From NCBI GenBank assembly GCA_016124855.1, contig WGMX01000034.1:62001-126000 (forward strand): a stretch of DNA of 64,000 nucleotides, given 5' to 3'. The DNA comes from Anaerolineaceae bacterium. Lineage in GTDB: Bacteria > Chloroflexota > Anaerolineae > Aggregatilineales > Phototrophicaceae. Both the position numbers and the translations under genes were made by a program. Of this stretch, positions 44,740-53,433 are shown piece by piece. Each line of letters begins with the position of its first letter. The stretch's first letter is position 1. A model generated the notes under the pieces. That model made no database searches. It was not told the DNA's origin and was given only the letters and a program-made list of their open reading frames with translations.

Positions 44740-45762
44740 ATGATGAAGTTACGCCGCTTGGTTGTGCTTGCGCTGATGGCACTGCTAGTCGTGGCAGTGA
44801 TACCCGCCAACGCCCAAGACAAAATGGTTTTAAAAGTATTCGCAGCCTATGCAACGCCGATTGAAGAGCCGTGGGATGGGGTTATCCATGCGGCGCTGGA
44901 AAAAGCCAAAGAAGCGGGAACCATTGAGTACGATTACCAAGATAACATCGGTTATTCGGGCGACATGGAAGTCGTGCTGCGTGAAGTGGCCGAGGAAAAG
45001 CAACCCAACATCATTTTCGGTGATGCTTTCGGCAACGAAGAAGCAGTCCGTAAAGTGGCTAAGGACTATCCCGAAATTGCCTTCGTTTTCGGCTCCGGCC
45101 TCGGCCCCTCAGAACCCAATTTGTCGGTATTCGATAACTGGATTCATGAACCGGCTTACCTCAGCGGTTTGTTGGCCGGCAGCTTGAGCAAGAGCGGTAA
45201 GATTGGCGTAGTCGGTGGATATCCTGTGCCAGAGGTGAACCGAATCGTCAACGCCTTCATTCAAGGCGTAAAAGAAGCCAATCCGAAAGCTGAAGTGTTG
45301 GTGACCTTCTTAAACAGTTGGTTTGATCCGGCGGCGGCAAAAGAAGCAGCTTTGGCGCAGGTTGATGCCGGTGCGGATGTGCTGTTCGCCGAACGTTTTG
45401 GTGTCATCGAAGCGGCACAGGAAAAGAAACTGCTGGCATTCGGCAGCATGAGCGACCAGAACGAACTGGCTCCCGATACAGTGGTCAGTGGGCCAGTGTG
45501 GAATATGCAACCGACGATTGATTATGTGGTTAAAGAAGTGGCCGCGGGAGCCTATACGGCGCAAGACTTGAAAGACTTTTCGATGATGGGCAAAGGTGGC
45601 GCAGCACTCGCACCGTTGCATGATTTCGAAAAGACGATTGATGCGAAGGTTTTGGAGATGGTCACCAAGCGTGAACAGGACATCAAAGATGGTTTGTTCC
45701 GTGTGGACATCAACGAGAACACACCTGAGAACGCAGTTGTTCCTGAAGCCGCTGCATCCTAG
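44740..45762 (+). CDS. BMP-family (PnrA-like) nucleoside-binding ABC transporter protein
   Basis: A 340-aa solute-binding protein of the basic-membrane-protein family, which binds purine or pyrimidine nucleosides. It has a signal peptide of about 24 residues ending ANAQDK, without a lipobox. The mature part has VFAAYATPIEEPWDGVIHAAL, IIFGDAFGNEEAVRKVAKDYPEIAFVFGSG and SKSGKIGVVGGYPVPEVNR. The ATG at 44740 has GGAGG at 44730-44734; the frame also opens at a TTG at 44713. It is the first gene of the importer. Divergent codA suggests a nucleobase/nucleoside ligand. Confidence 0.92.
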   Translation: MMKLRRLVVLALMALLVVAVIPANAQDKMVLKVFAAYATPIEEPWDGVIHAALEKAKEAGTIEYDYQDNIGYSGDMEVVLREVAEEKQPNIIFGDAFGNEEAVRKVAKDYPEIAFVFGSGLGPSEPNLSVFDNWIHEPAYLSGLLAGSLSKSGKIGVVGGYPVPEVNRIVNAFIQGVKEANPKAEVLVTFLNSWFDPAAAKEAALAQVDAGADVLFAERFGVIEAAQEKKLLAFGSMSDQNELAPDTVVSGPVWNMQPTIDYVVKEVAAGAYTAQDLKDFSMMGKGGAALAPLHDFEKTIDAKVLEMVTKREQDIKDGLFRVDINENTPENAVVPEAAAS

Positions 45763-45810
45763 GTTTTGAGGCAACGCGGAAAATTAGGGCGGAGATACCC
45801 CTAACCCCAA

Positions 45811-45838
45811 CCCTTCCCCCGTAGCAACAGGGGAAGGG
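45811..45838. repeat. C/G-rich inverted repeat
   Basis: CCCTTCCCC and its complement GGGGAAGGG with a 10-base loop, preceded by CCCCTAACCCCAAC. It lies 49 bases after the BMP-protein stop, just left of another palindrome. This may act as a stability or partial termination hairpin, as seen after the other two binding-protein genes. Confidence 0.55.
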
Positions 45839-45845
45839 AGAAATA

Positions 45846-45872
45846 CGGGAGGGTCTATGACCCTCCCCTACA
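45846..45872. repeat. Small palindromic repeat with CCCCTACA end
   Basis: GGGAGGGT, five-base loop, ACCCTCCC, then CCTACA. Same layout as the repeats at 35783 and 50625. It is adjacent to the inverted repeat at 45811. Confidence 0.6.
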
Positions 45873-45942
45873 AAGGGATACTCCATATTAAAAAGTTAAA
45901 CATCGTAATCCCACCCTACCAAAGAAATACCCTTGGAGATTT

Positions 45943-47442
45943 ATGGCCGTTGTAGAGATGCGGGGTGTCAGCAAGCGATTTGGCTCGTTGGTGGCAAATG
46001 ACCAGATTGACCTCGATATTGCCTCGAATGAGATACATGCCCTGCTCGGTGAAAACGGCGCAGGCAAAAGTACCTTGATGAAAATCCTCTACGGCTTTTA
46101 TCAACCTGATGAAGGTGAGATTTTAGTCGAGGGAAAACCCGTCACACTCAAATCGCCCGTAGATGCTATTCGCGCAGGCATCGGCTTGGTTTCACAGCAT
46201 TTTTCGCTCGTACCAACGTTTACGGTTGCCGAAAATATTGTTCTGGGATTTGAAAACACCGCGATCCTGAACCACGACAAGCTGAACCAAACGGTAGCCG
46301 ATACTGCGCGTCGATATGGTTTCACGATTGAGCCGAACGCGGTTGTGCGTGATCTTTCGGTTGGGCAACAGCAGCGCGTCGAAATTCTCAAAGCGTTATA
46401 TCGCCAATGTCGTGTCCTGATTCTGGATGAACCGACCGCCGTTCTTACACCACGTGACGCGGCAGCATTGTTCGACACCTTACGACAACTGCAAAAACAA
46501 AATCTTTCGGTCATCATCATCACGCATAAGCTTGAAGAAGTGATGGCAATCAGCCAGCGCGTAACGGTACTGCGTCTGGGCAAAGTGGCAGGACGTGAAG
46601 TGACCGCACAAACCAATCCGCAAGCGCTGGCACGGCTCATGGTCGGGCGTAATGTGCTGGAAGTCACACGCAACACAGAGCATATAGCAGCAGAGTCAAT
46701 AGCGCTTGCAGTTAATGATTTGAGCGTCTCGGACAAACGCGGTGTTCCGGCGCTACGCAATGTGTCGTTTGATGTTCACGCAGGCGAAGTGGTAGGTATC
46801 GCGGGGATTGCCGGCAATGGTCAAAGTGAATTGGTGGCCGTTTTAGGTGGACTTATCAAACCGGACTCGGGTGAAGTCCTTGTGAGTGGGCAGCCTGTCG
46901 AGCTGGGTGATCCTCGCAGCTTTAACCAGATGAAAGTGGCGCGTATCCCTGAAGACCGTCTCAAAGGAGTCGTCGGTGACTTAAGCGTGGCCGAAAATTT
47001 GGCATTGGAGCAGATTGGAGATTTCACACGCGCGGGACATTTGAACCACAAACAAATGCGACAGATGGCGCAGTTGTTAATCGCCGATTTTCAGATCAAG
47101 GCTGAACCGGGCGACCGTGTACGAACGCTATCGGGGGGCAATATTCAGAAAGTGATTTTGGCGCGTACCCTTTCGCGCCAGCCCGATGTGGTGATCGCCG
47201 CGCAGCCGACGCGCGGATTGGACATTGGCGCAACCGAGTACGTACATCAAAAGCTGTTGGAGCAAAAGGCTCGTGGTGCGGGAGTTTTGCTCGTTTCTGA
47301 GGATTTGGATGAAACACGATTATTAAGTGACCGAATATTGGTTATTTATGCCGGAAGTATTGTCGGTGAATTCAGTGCCGACGAGATTGATATTGACCAA
47401 ATAAGTTTACTCATGGCTGGTTCGAAGGCAGCAGTCAAGTGA
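45943..47442 (+). CDS. Nucleoside ABC transporter ATP-binding protein, tandem ABC
   Basis: A 499-aa ATPase with two ABC domains, as in the YufO/NupA type. Domain 1 has Walker A GENGAGKST, LSVGQQQR signature and LILDEPTAVLTP. Domain 2 has a degenerate Walker A (GIAGNGQSE), signature LSGGNIQK and a Walker B region VVIAAQPTRGLDIG in which the usual Asp-Glu is replaced by Ala-Gln, as is typical in this subfamily. GGAG precedes the ATG. It powers the BMP importer. Confidence 0.93.
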   Translation: MAVVEMRGVSKRFGSLVANDQIDLDIASNEIHALLGENGAGKSTLMKILYGFYQPDEGEILVEGKPVTLKSPVDAIRAGIGLVSQHFSLVPTFTVAENIVLGFENTAILNHDKLNQTVADTARRYGFTIEPNAVVRDLSVGQQQRVEILKALYRQCRVLILDEPTAVLTPRDAAALFDTLRQLQKQNLSVIIITHKLEEVMAISQRVTVLRLGKVAGREVTAQTNPQALARLMVGRNVLEVTRNTEHIAAESIALAVNDLSVSDKRGVPALRNVSFDVHAGEVVGIAGIAGNGQSELVAVLGGLIKPDSGEVLVSGQPVELGDPRSFNQMKVARIPEDRLKGVVGDLSVAENLALEQIGDFTRAGHLNHKQMRQMAQLLIADFQIKAEPGDRVRTLSGGNIQKVILARTLSRQPDVVIAAQPTRGLDIGATEYVHQKLLEQKARGAGVLLVSEDLDETRLLSDRILVIYAGSIVGEFSADEIDIDQISLLMAGSKAAVK

Positions 47443-47463
47443 TTTTGTTACAGGGAATAGGTT

Positions 47464-48519
47464 ATGCTTGGCTTTAAACTCGAACGGGGTTCTGCGCCCA
47501 TCTGGTTAAGGGGATTAATCCCGATTTTGGCGGTTGTGCTGACTTTTTTGTTGGTGAGTATCATCATCATTTTTGCGGGCGCGAATCCGCTTGAGGCGGT
47601 CAACCAACTGCTGATTAATCCGCTGACCAAAACCACAGCCCGTTGGGATATTATCGTCATGGCAACTCCGCTGCTCCTGACGGGTGTCGCAGTAGCATTC
47701 GCATTCGCCAGTGGTTATTACAATATTGGCGCTGAAGGACAGCTTTACGCTGGAGCGATTGCGGGCGCATGGCTGGGACCACAGTTACAAAGCCAGCCAC
47801 CGCTTGTAGCGATTGCTATCATGCTGATTGGCGGGTTCATCGCTGGAGCAATGTGGGCACTGCCACCGGCTTTGCTCAAAGTTCGCTTGGGTGTAGACGA
47901 AGTTGTCACGACGCTGCTGCTCAACTCGGTGATGCTGTTTATCGTTAGTGCGCTGCTTAACGGCCCATGGCGTGATCCAACCACCGGCTGGCCCCAATCG
48001 CCGACGATTGCCGACAGCGCGCAATTTCCAATTCTGGTTCCACGTTCACGCATTCATCTAGGTTTCATTGTCGCGGTTATGGCTATCATCGGGCTGTGGT
48101 GGATTTTCCAGCGCACACGATTCGGCTTAGAACTGCGGGCGGCGGGTATGGGTAAAGATGCTGCCCGTTTTATGGGGGTGCGCGTCAACCGTGTCATGCT
48201 GACCGCAGCACTCGTCAGTGGTGGCGTGGCGGGGTTAGCAGGTGTCGGCGAAATCGCAGGCATTCACCATCATTTGGTGGAAGCGATTTCACCGGGTTAT
48301 GGATACACCGGCATCATCGTCGCCACTTTAGGCGGGCTAACCGCGCCGGGTGTGGGATTAGCAGGCTTGTTCATCGCGCTCATCGAACGGGGTTCGCTTT
48401 CCGCCAACCGTGAACTCAACGTGCCGGTTTATCTCGGTGATGTGATTCAAGCGGTACTGCTTATTACCACATTAGCGCTGCTGCTGCTCAATCGTTATCG
48501 CCTGCGGAGAGTGCGCTAA
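47464..48519 (+). CDS. Nucleoside ABC transporter permease 1 (YufP-type)
   Basis: A 351-aa membrane protein with about nine hydrophobic segments. The family marker FASGYYNIGAEGQLYAGAI is present near residue 80, and LRAAGMGKDAARFMGVRVNR is a cytoplasmic loop typical of BMP-linked permeases. It lies 21 bases after the ATPase. The stop overlaps the start of the second permease (TAATG). Confidence 0.92.
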   Translation: MLGFKLERGSAPIWLRGLIPILAVVLTFLLVSIIIIFAGANPLEAVNQLLINPLTKTTARWDIIVMATPLLLTGVAVAFAFASGYYNIGAEGQLYAGAIAGAWLGPQLQSQPPLVAIAIMLIGGFIAGAMWALPPALLKVRLGVDEVVTTLLLNSVMLFIVSALLNGPWRDPTTGWPQSPTIADSAQFPILVPRSRIHLGFIVAVMAIIGLWWIFQRTRFGLELRAAGMGKDAARFMGVRVNRVMLTAALVSGGVAGLAGVGEIAGIHHHLVEAISPGYGYTGIIVATLGGLTAPGVGLAGLFIALIERGSLSANRELNVPVYLGDVIQAVLLITTLALLLLNRYRLRRVR

Positions 48520-49430
48520 TGGATTTTATTTTCACGCTAATCGGCGCAACTTTACGCATCAGTACACCTATTCTGTATGCGGCGTTAGGCGAAACAATCA
48601 TTGAGCGCTCCGGTGTACTCAATTTAGGCATTGAAGGAACAATGATGCTTTCGGCCTTTACCGGATTTTTTGCCGCCCAAACAACCGGTTCCCTGTTTGT
48701 CGGATTAGCTGTCGCCATGCTTACAGGCATAATCCTCAATGTATTGATGGGATTTCTGGCAGTTACATTGGGACTCAATCAGCATGTGGCGGGATTGGGC
48801 ATCACATTGTTTGCGACAGGATTAGCACTGTTCCTGTTCCGGCAAGTTTATGCCGGACAGCAAACGCCACCTTCGCTGCCCGAATCGTTTCCTCAACTAA
48901 GCATTTTATCAGGCACATCGCTTGCACCGGTTTTCAGCCAATACACACTAACCTATGTGGCGCTGTTATGTGTGCCGTTGGTAGCGTGGCTGCTCAACCG
49001 GACGACTTTCGGACTGCGCTTACGATCCGTTGGGGAAAGCCCCGAAGCCGCTGACATGGCAGGTATCAATGTGTATAAGATGCGTTATTCCGCACTGATA
49101 TTGGGTGGCGTTTTTATGGGTGTTAGCGGAGCATTTCTCTCGTTAGCACAGCTAGGTGCATTCTCACAGGGTATCATCAACGGGCGTGGATGGGTGGCGA
49201 TTGCTATCGTCATTTTCGGCAACTGGTCAGCATTAAAAGTTTTAGGTGGCGCGCTGCTCTTTGGCGCACTGCAAGCGCTGCAACTGCGTTTACAAGCCGA
49301 AGGTGTAGCCCTCCCGTACGAGCTGCTACTAGCACTACCTTACGTGATGACGATAATCGTGTTGGCAATCACCGGACGGAACGCTTCCTATCCGGCAGCG
49401 CTGCTCAAACCTTACCGGCGCGAAGGTTAG
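48519..49430 (+). CDS. Nucleoside ABC transporter permease 2 (YufQ-type)
   Basis: A 303-aa permease. The hallmark is TPILYAALGETIIERSGVLNLGIEGTMML near residue 15, followed by the cytoplasmic LRSVGESPEAADMAGINVYKMRY loop. About eight hydrophobic segments are visible. It forms a heterodimer with the preceding permease, with which it is translationally coupled. It ends the importer operon. Confidence 0.92.
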   Translation: MDFIFTLIGATLRISTPILYAALGETIIERSGVLNLGIEGTMMLSAFTGFFAAQTTGSLFVGLAVAMLTGIILNVLMGFLAVTLGLNQHVAGLGITLFATGLALFLFRQVYAGQQTPPSLPESFPQLSILSGTSLAPVFSQYTLTYVALLCVPLVAWLLNRTTFGLRLRSVGESPEAADMAGINVYKMRYSALILGGVFMGVSGAFLSLAQLGAFSQGIINGRGWVAIAIVIFGNWSALKVLGGALLFGALQALQLRLQAEGVALPYELLLALPYVMTIIVLAITGRNASYPAALLKPYRREG

Positions 49431-49539
49431 AGACATACCAATTCGCGGCGTGAGCATCAAAGGCATTACGAAATTCCCCAACTTAGGTTATGATCTAGGC
49501 ACTTTTAGCCTTGATCTTAATATGAATAAATAAATAACA

Positions 49540-50616
49540 ATGACACAAACTAATAGTTCAATCTCTAAACGTCCCTATGGAACGACTGCAAGTGGTCAAG
49601 CCGTCGAAGAATATACACTGACAAACGCCAATGGCGTAGAAGGCAAGATCATCACCTTTGGCGGCATTATTACTTCGCTGCGTGTTCCGGATCGCAAAGG
49701 CAGCATGGCTGACGTCGTTCTAGGGTTCACTAACCTGACAGATTATGAAACCAAGAGTCCTTACTTCGGAGCGCTCATCGGGCGTTATGGCAACCGGATT
49801 GGCAAAGCGTCGTTCATGCTGGATGGCGCTCAATATACACTGGCACTCAATGATGGGCCGAACTCGCTGCACGGCGGTGTCAAAGGTTTTGATAAGAAAG
49901 TTTGGTCAGCCAAAGAAGGCAAAAGCGATACCGGAATTGCGCTTGAACTGAGCTATCTGAGTCCTGACGGCGAAGAAGGCTATCCCGGTAACTTATCGGT
50001 GACGGTCACCTATACCTTGACGAATGACAACGCCATCCGCATTGATTACAGCGCCACCACCGACAAAACAACGGTAGTCAATCTGACAAACCATTCTTAT
50101 TTCAACTTAGCTGGCAACGGTTCAGGTACAATTTACGATCACATCGTGCAAATTTATGCCGACCGATATACCCCTGTCAGCGGGACGTTGATTCCAACCG
50201 GAGAACTAGCGCCTGTAGCGGGAACACCGTTTGACTTCCGCAGTCCTAAAGTTGTAAACGGTGGAATCCGTTCGGGTCATCAACAGATGGTTTATGGACG
50301 GGGATATGATCACAACTTCGTCTTGAACCGCAAAACAGACAACGCTCTTGAAATTGCTGCGCGGGTTTATGATCCGTCGTCGGGGCGTGCCGTCGAAGTC
50401 TGGACGACCGAGCCTGCGATCCAGTTTTACACCAGCAACTTTGTTGATGCTACGCTGGTGGGTTCGAGCGGTGGTATCTATCGTCAAGGCGACGCATTTT
50501 GCTTAGAGACACAGCATTATCCCGACTCACCTAATCAACCAGCTTTTCCGACTACGACCTTGAAACCGGGCGATACTTATAATACGACGACGGTCTATAA
50601 ATTCTCGGCTGACTAA
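49540..50616 (+). CDS. galM: Aldose 1-epimerase (galactose mutarotase family)
   Basis: A 358-aa mutarotase catalysing alpha/beta anomer interconversion of aldoses. Conserved stretches are GRYGNRIG near residue 87, NDGPNSLHGG (catalytic His), NLTNHSYFNLAG with the second His, and FCLETQHYPDSPNQPAFP with the catalytic Glu. No signal peptide. It is separated by 109 bases from the importer and has no obvious ribosome site. It is probably a general sugar housekeeping enzyme. Confidence 0.93.
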   Translation: MTQTNSSISKRPYGTTASGQAVEEYTLTNANGVEGKIITFGGIITSLRVPDRKGSMADVVLGFTNLTDYETKSPYFGALIGRYGNRIGKASFMLDGAQYTLALNDGPNSLHGGVKGFDKKVWSAKEGKSDTGIALELSYLSPDGEEGYPGNLSVTVTYTLTNDNAIRIDYSATTDKTTVVNLTNHSYFNLAGNGSGTIYDHIVQIYADRYTPVSGTLIPTGELAPVAGTPFDFRSPKVVNGGIRSGHQQMVYGRGYDHNFVLNRKTDNALEIAARVYDPSSGRAVEVWTTEPAIQFYTSNFVDATLVGSSGGIYRQGDAFCLETQHYPDSPNQPAFPTTTLKPGDTYNTTTVYKFSAD

Positions 50617-50624
50617 AACTAAAT

Positions 50625-50652
50625 CGGGAACGCACATAGGCGCTCCCCTACG
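50625..50652. repeat. Small palindromic repeat with CCCCTACG end
   Basis: CGGGAACG, a spacer containing CACATAGG, CGCTCCC, then CCTACG. The stem has one mismatch. It matches the layout of the elements at 35783 and 45846, and lies just after the galM stop. Confidence 0.55.
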
Positions 50653-50696
50653 ATGCGCGTTTTAGAAATCGAATTTTTGGCGAATAGGAATAAGTC

Positions 50697-51662
50697 ATGC
50701 GGATTGTGGTAATTGGCGGAAGTGGACATATCGGTACGTATCTCATTCCAATGCTGGTCGAACGCGGACATGAGATCATTAACATCACACGTGGCCAAAG
50801 CAAACCATATATTGCACAAGCCGCATGGAGAAACGTCCGGCAGGTCGTTGCTAACCGTGAAGAAGAGGATAAAGCAGGTACATTTGGGACATTTGTCAAT
50901 TACCTCAAAGCAGATGTTGTCATTGACCTGATTTGCTTCACCGAAGCCAGCGCGCGGCAGCTTGTCGAAGCGCTGCGCGGCAATGTGCAGCATTTCTTAC
51001 ACTGCGGCACAGTCTGGATTTATGGCCACAGCACCCAAGTTCCCGCCACAGAAGACCAGCCGCGTCATCCATTTGGGGAGTACGGCATCCGAAAAGCCGC
51101 TATTGAACGCTATCTTTTAGATGAATCACGGCGTAATGGCTTCCCCGCGACGTTACTCCATGCCGGACATATCGTTGGCCCGGGTTACGCGCCGCTTAAT
51201 CCTGCCGGACATTTTAACCCGCAAGTCTTTGCTCAAATCGCGCGTGGTGAGGAATTAGCGCTGCCCAACCTCGGCATGGAAACTGTTCATCACGTTCATG
51301 CCTCCGACGTCGCGCAAGCCTTTGTAAAGGCCATTATCAACCGCAGCACCAGTATTGGTGAAAGTTTTCACGCGGTGTCACCAGCCGCAATCACTTTGCG
51401 CGGTTACGCTGAAGCTATGTACGCATGGTTCGGGCAAGAATCAAAGCTTAGCTTTTTACCGTGGGAAAAGTGGAAAACAACCGTTTCAGAGGCAGAAGCA
51501 CAGGCGACGTGGGATCATATTGCCCACAGTCCCAACGCCAGTATCGCCAAAGCGCGGCGCATGATTGACTACCAACCGCGCTATACATCACTGGATGCCA
51601 TTTACGAAGCCGTGCAATGGCTGATTGATAACGAGAAAATCGTGATTAAGCAGCCGGCCTAG
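50697..51662 (+). CDS. NAD-dependent epimerase/dehydratase (extended SDR)
   Basis: A 321-aa extended SDR. The cofactor motif is VVIGGSGHIGTYL at the N-terminus, and the active-site pair is in YGIRKAAIE near residue 130. The first beta-alpha unit lacks an acidic NAD-ribose clamp and has ITRGQ, which may favour NADP. It resembles nucleotide-sugar or uronate-type epimerases, but I cannot assign a substrate. It converges on the diterpene operon with its stop overlapping the ABC permease stop by four bases. Confidence 0.82.
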   Translation: MRIVVIGGSGHIGTYLIPMLVERGHEIINITRGQSKPYIAQAAWRNVRQVVANREEEDKAGTFGTFVNYLKADVVIDLICFTEASARQLVEALRGNVQHFLHCGTVWIYGHSTQVPATEDQPRHPFGEYGIRKAAIERYLLDESRRNGFPATLLHAGHIVGPGYAPLNPAGHFNPQVFAQIARGEELALPNLGMETVHHVHASDVAQAFVKAIINRSTSIGESFHAVSPAAITLRGYAEAMYAWFGQESKLSFLPWEKWKTTVSEAEAQATWDHIAHSPNASIAKARRMIDYQPRYTSLDAIYEAVQWLIDNEKIVIKQPA

Positions 51663-52465
51663 ATACGCCAGTTCAGCCAGCGATTTAAAACCACAAAGCT
51701 GACTAGAGTCATTAAGACAAGGATAACGAGGTCAAGATAAAAGGCAGCATCAATCGTGCCGGATAAGGCATGGCGCAGCGCATCAGCCGCATAGCTTGGC
51801 GGCAATATAAATGCCAACCATTGCAGCGGTGCAGGCAATGTCTGCCACGGAATAAAAATGGGCGCAGCCATAATCAGCACAAACAGCAGCAGATTCACGA
51901 TGATTTGAATCATCTCCAAGCTGTTGATGAGCGACCCAAGAGCCATACCGATAGCAGATAATGCGAGAGCGGTTAGCGGCAGAAGCAGCACAACCCATAC
52001 GCTAAAATTCAAATCCATTTTGTAAACCAGCGAACCGAACAGCATCGGCGCGATCATCCCCGGCAGCGTCACCGTCAAGCGGGAAAGCATAATGGCGGCG
52101 ACAAAAGCCACTTTGCTAATTGGCAGCGAGGCATAATACAGCAGCATCCCCTCTTTTTTCATCGAGCCGATGCGAATGGCCATCGTATAAAGTCCATCGT
52201 TGGCGACCGAAAAAATCGCTGCCCCACTGATGATGTAAATAAGGCTGTTGGTATCAGTTAGGCCGCTGCCAATGCGGGTAAAACCGAAAACCATCGCTAA
52301 GGGTAGGAACAGGGAAAACATAAAGTACCAATACCAGATGGTGCGGATTTCAAGCATTTGTTCCAGCCACAAATATTTCAAGTCCACAGCAAACTTTCGC
52401 AGCCCGTCAATGCGCGGTGATGAGGCGGGATTATCAAGCGGTTGGGATGAATGGGCAATTTCCAT
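51659..52465 (-). CDS. ABC-2 type transporter permease (diterpene operon)
   Basis: A 268-aa integral membrane protein with six hydrophobic segments after a cytoplasmic N-terminus of about 40 residues (IRTIWYWYFMFSLFLPLAMVFG starts segment 1). This is the ABC-2 exporter layout, with a GMALGSLINS loop mid-protein. It starts eight bases after the ATPase stop. With the ATPase it forms a half-exporter pair. As last gene of the terpene operon it probably moves the diterpenoid or a lipid related to it (inference). Confidence 0.88.
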   Translation of the reverse strand: MEIAHSSQPLDNPASSPRIDGLRKFAVDLKYLWLEQMLEIRTIWYWYFMFSLFLPLAMVFGFTRIGSGLTDTNSLIYIISGAAIFSVANDGLYTMAIRIGSMKKEGMLLYYASLPISKVAFVAAIMLSRLTVTLPGMIAPMLFGSLVYKMDLNFSVWVVLLLPLTALALSAIGMALGSLINSLEMIQIIVNLLLFVLIMAAPIFIPWQTLPAPLQWLAFILPPSYAADALRHALSGTIDAAFYLDLVILVLMTLVSFVVLNRWLNWRI

Positions 52466-52473
52466 GTGGTCGG

Positions 52474-53430
52474 TTATCCATTCGCTGTTTCGAATTGCAG
52501 ATAGATATCTTCAAGTGAAGGTGGCGACAATCTAAAATCATCCAGACGCACCATGCCAATTTGGGTCATCAGCATTTCGGTGGCCGGGGCAACTTGATGC
52601 GCCGCCAGATACACCGTGTAATCACCGGGTTTTGAGGTATCAAGTGTGCCGAGCGCTGTTAAGCGTTCAGCTTCTAATTTATCCAAAGACTCACCGGCTT
52701 TCAGGCGAAATTCCAATCGAACATTGCCGCCGGAGAAAAGTTTTAATTCGCCGGGAGTGCCAAAAGCCACAAATTTGCCCTGCTTCATAACCGCGACACG
52801 TTGAATGACCCGTTCAGCTTCCAACACGTTATGCGTGACCAATACACAGGTCACGCCCTGTTCCGTATTCAGCCGGCCAATCATATCCCAAACGATGCGC
52901 CGTTTTTGCGGATCAAGTTCATTGGTCGGCTCGTCCAAAATTACGACTTGCGGTGATCCCATCAAGGCCATCGCAAAATTAGTCAAGCGCAGTATTCCAC
53001 CGCTCAACTTATGGACATAGCGTTTGGCATAATCACCAATATCCAGTTCATCAATCAACTGACGGCTTTGACTTTTGGCATCAGCTTCGCTTTGGCCTCG
53101 TAAACGACCGGTGTAATGCAGTGCCCGTTCGACTTCAACATAGCGCATCGGCAGTCCGGTTTGAGGCAGGAAACCTGTGATGCGTTTGACCTGCTGCGGC
53201 TGCTTAACGACATCAATTCCTTCTAACCAAATTGAACCGGAGGTCGGCTGCGTCAAACCCAGCAGTTGATGCACCAGAGTCGTTTTGCCGGCACCATTCG
53301 GCCCTAACAAACCAAAGATTTCGCCCCGCCTTACTTCAAAGGTCAAATCATCATTCGCGACCAGTGATGTTTTGCCAGTATAGGTACGGGTCAAATGTTC
53401 AACGCGAATAGATACGGGTTGGTTCAGCAT
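52474..53430 (-). CDS. ABC transporter ATP-binding protein (diterpene operon)
   Basis: A 318-aa ATPase with Walker A GPNGAGKTT, signature LSGGILR (the usual Gln is replaced), Walker B VVILDEPTNELD and the H-loop LVTHN. The DrrA-like C-terminal extension covers about 90 residues. It starts three bases after the Rv3378c-like gene stop. Its partner is the permease at 51659. The combination is typical of drug and natural-product exporters. Confidence 0.92.
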   Translation of the reverse strand: MLNQPVSIRVEHLTRTYTGKTSLVANDDLTFEVRRGEIFGLLGPNGAGKTTLVHQLLGLTQPTSGSIWLEGIDVVKQPQQVKRITGFLPQTGLPMRYVEVERALHYTGRLRGQSEADAKSQSRQLIDELDIGDYAKRYVHKLSGGILRLTNFAMALMGSPQVVILDEPTNELDPQKRRIVWDMIGRLNTEQGVTCVLVTHNVLEAERVIQRVAVMKQGKFVAFGTPGELKLFSGGNVRLEFRLKAGESLDKLEAERLTALGTLDTSKPGDYTVYLAAHQVAPATEMLMTQIGMVRLDDFRLSPPSLEDIYLQFETANG

Positions 53431-53433
53431 AGC

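Noticed and set aside
46101..46760. 219-aa frame on the minus strand
   Set aside because: It lies entirely antisense to the nucleoside transporter ATPase and has Ser/Arg-rich, non-protein-like composition. It is a shadow of the real coding frame.
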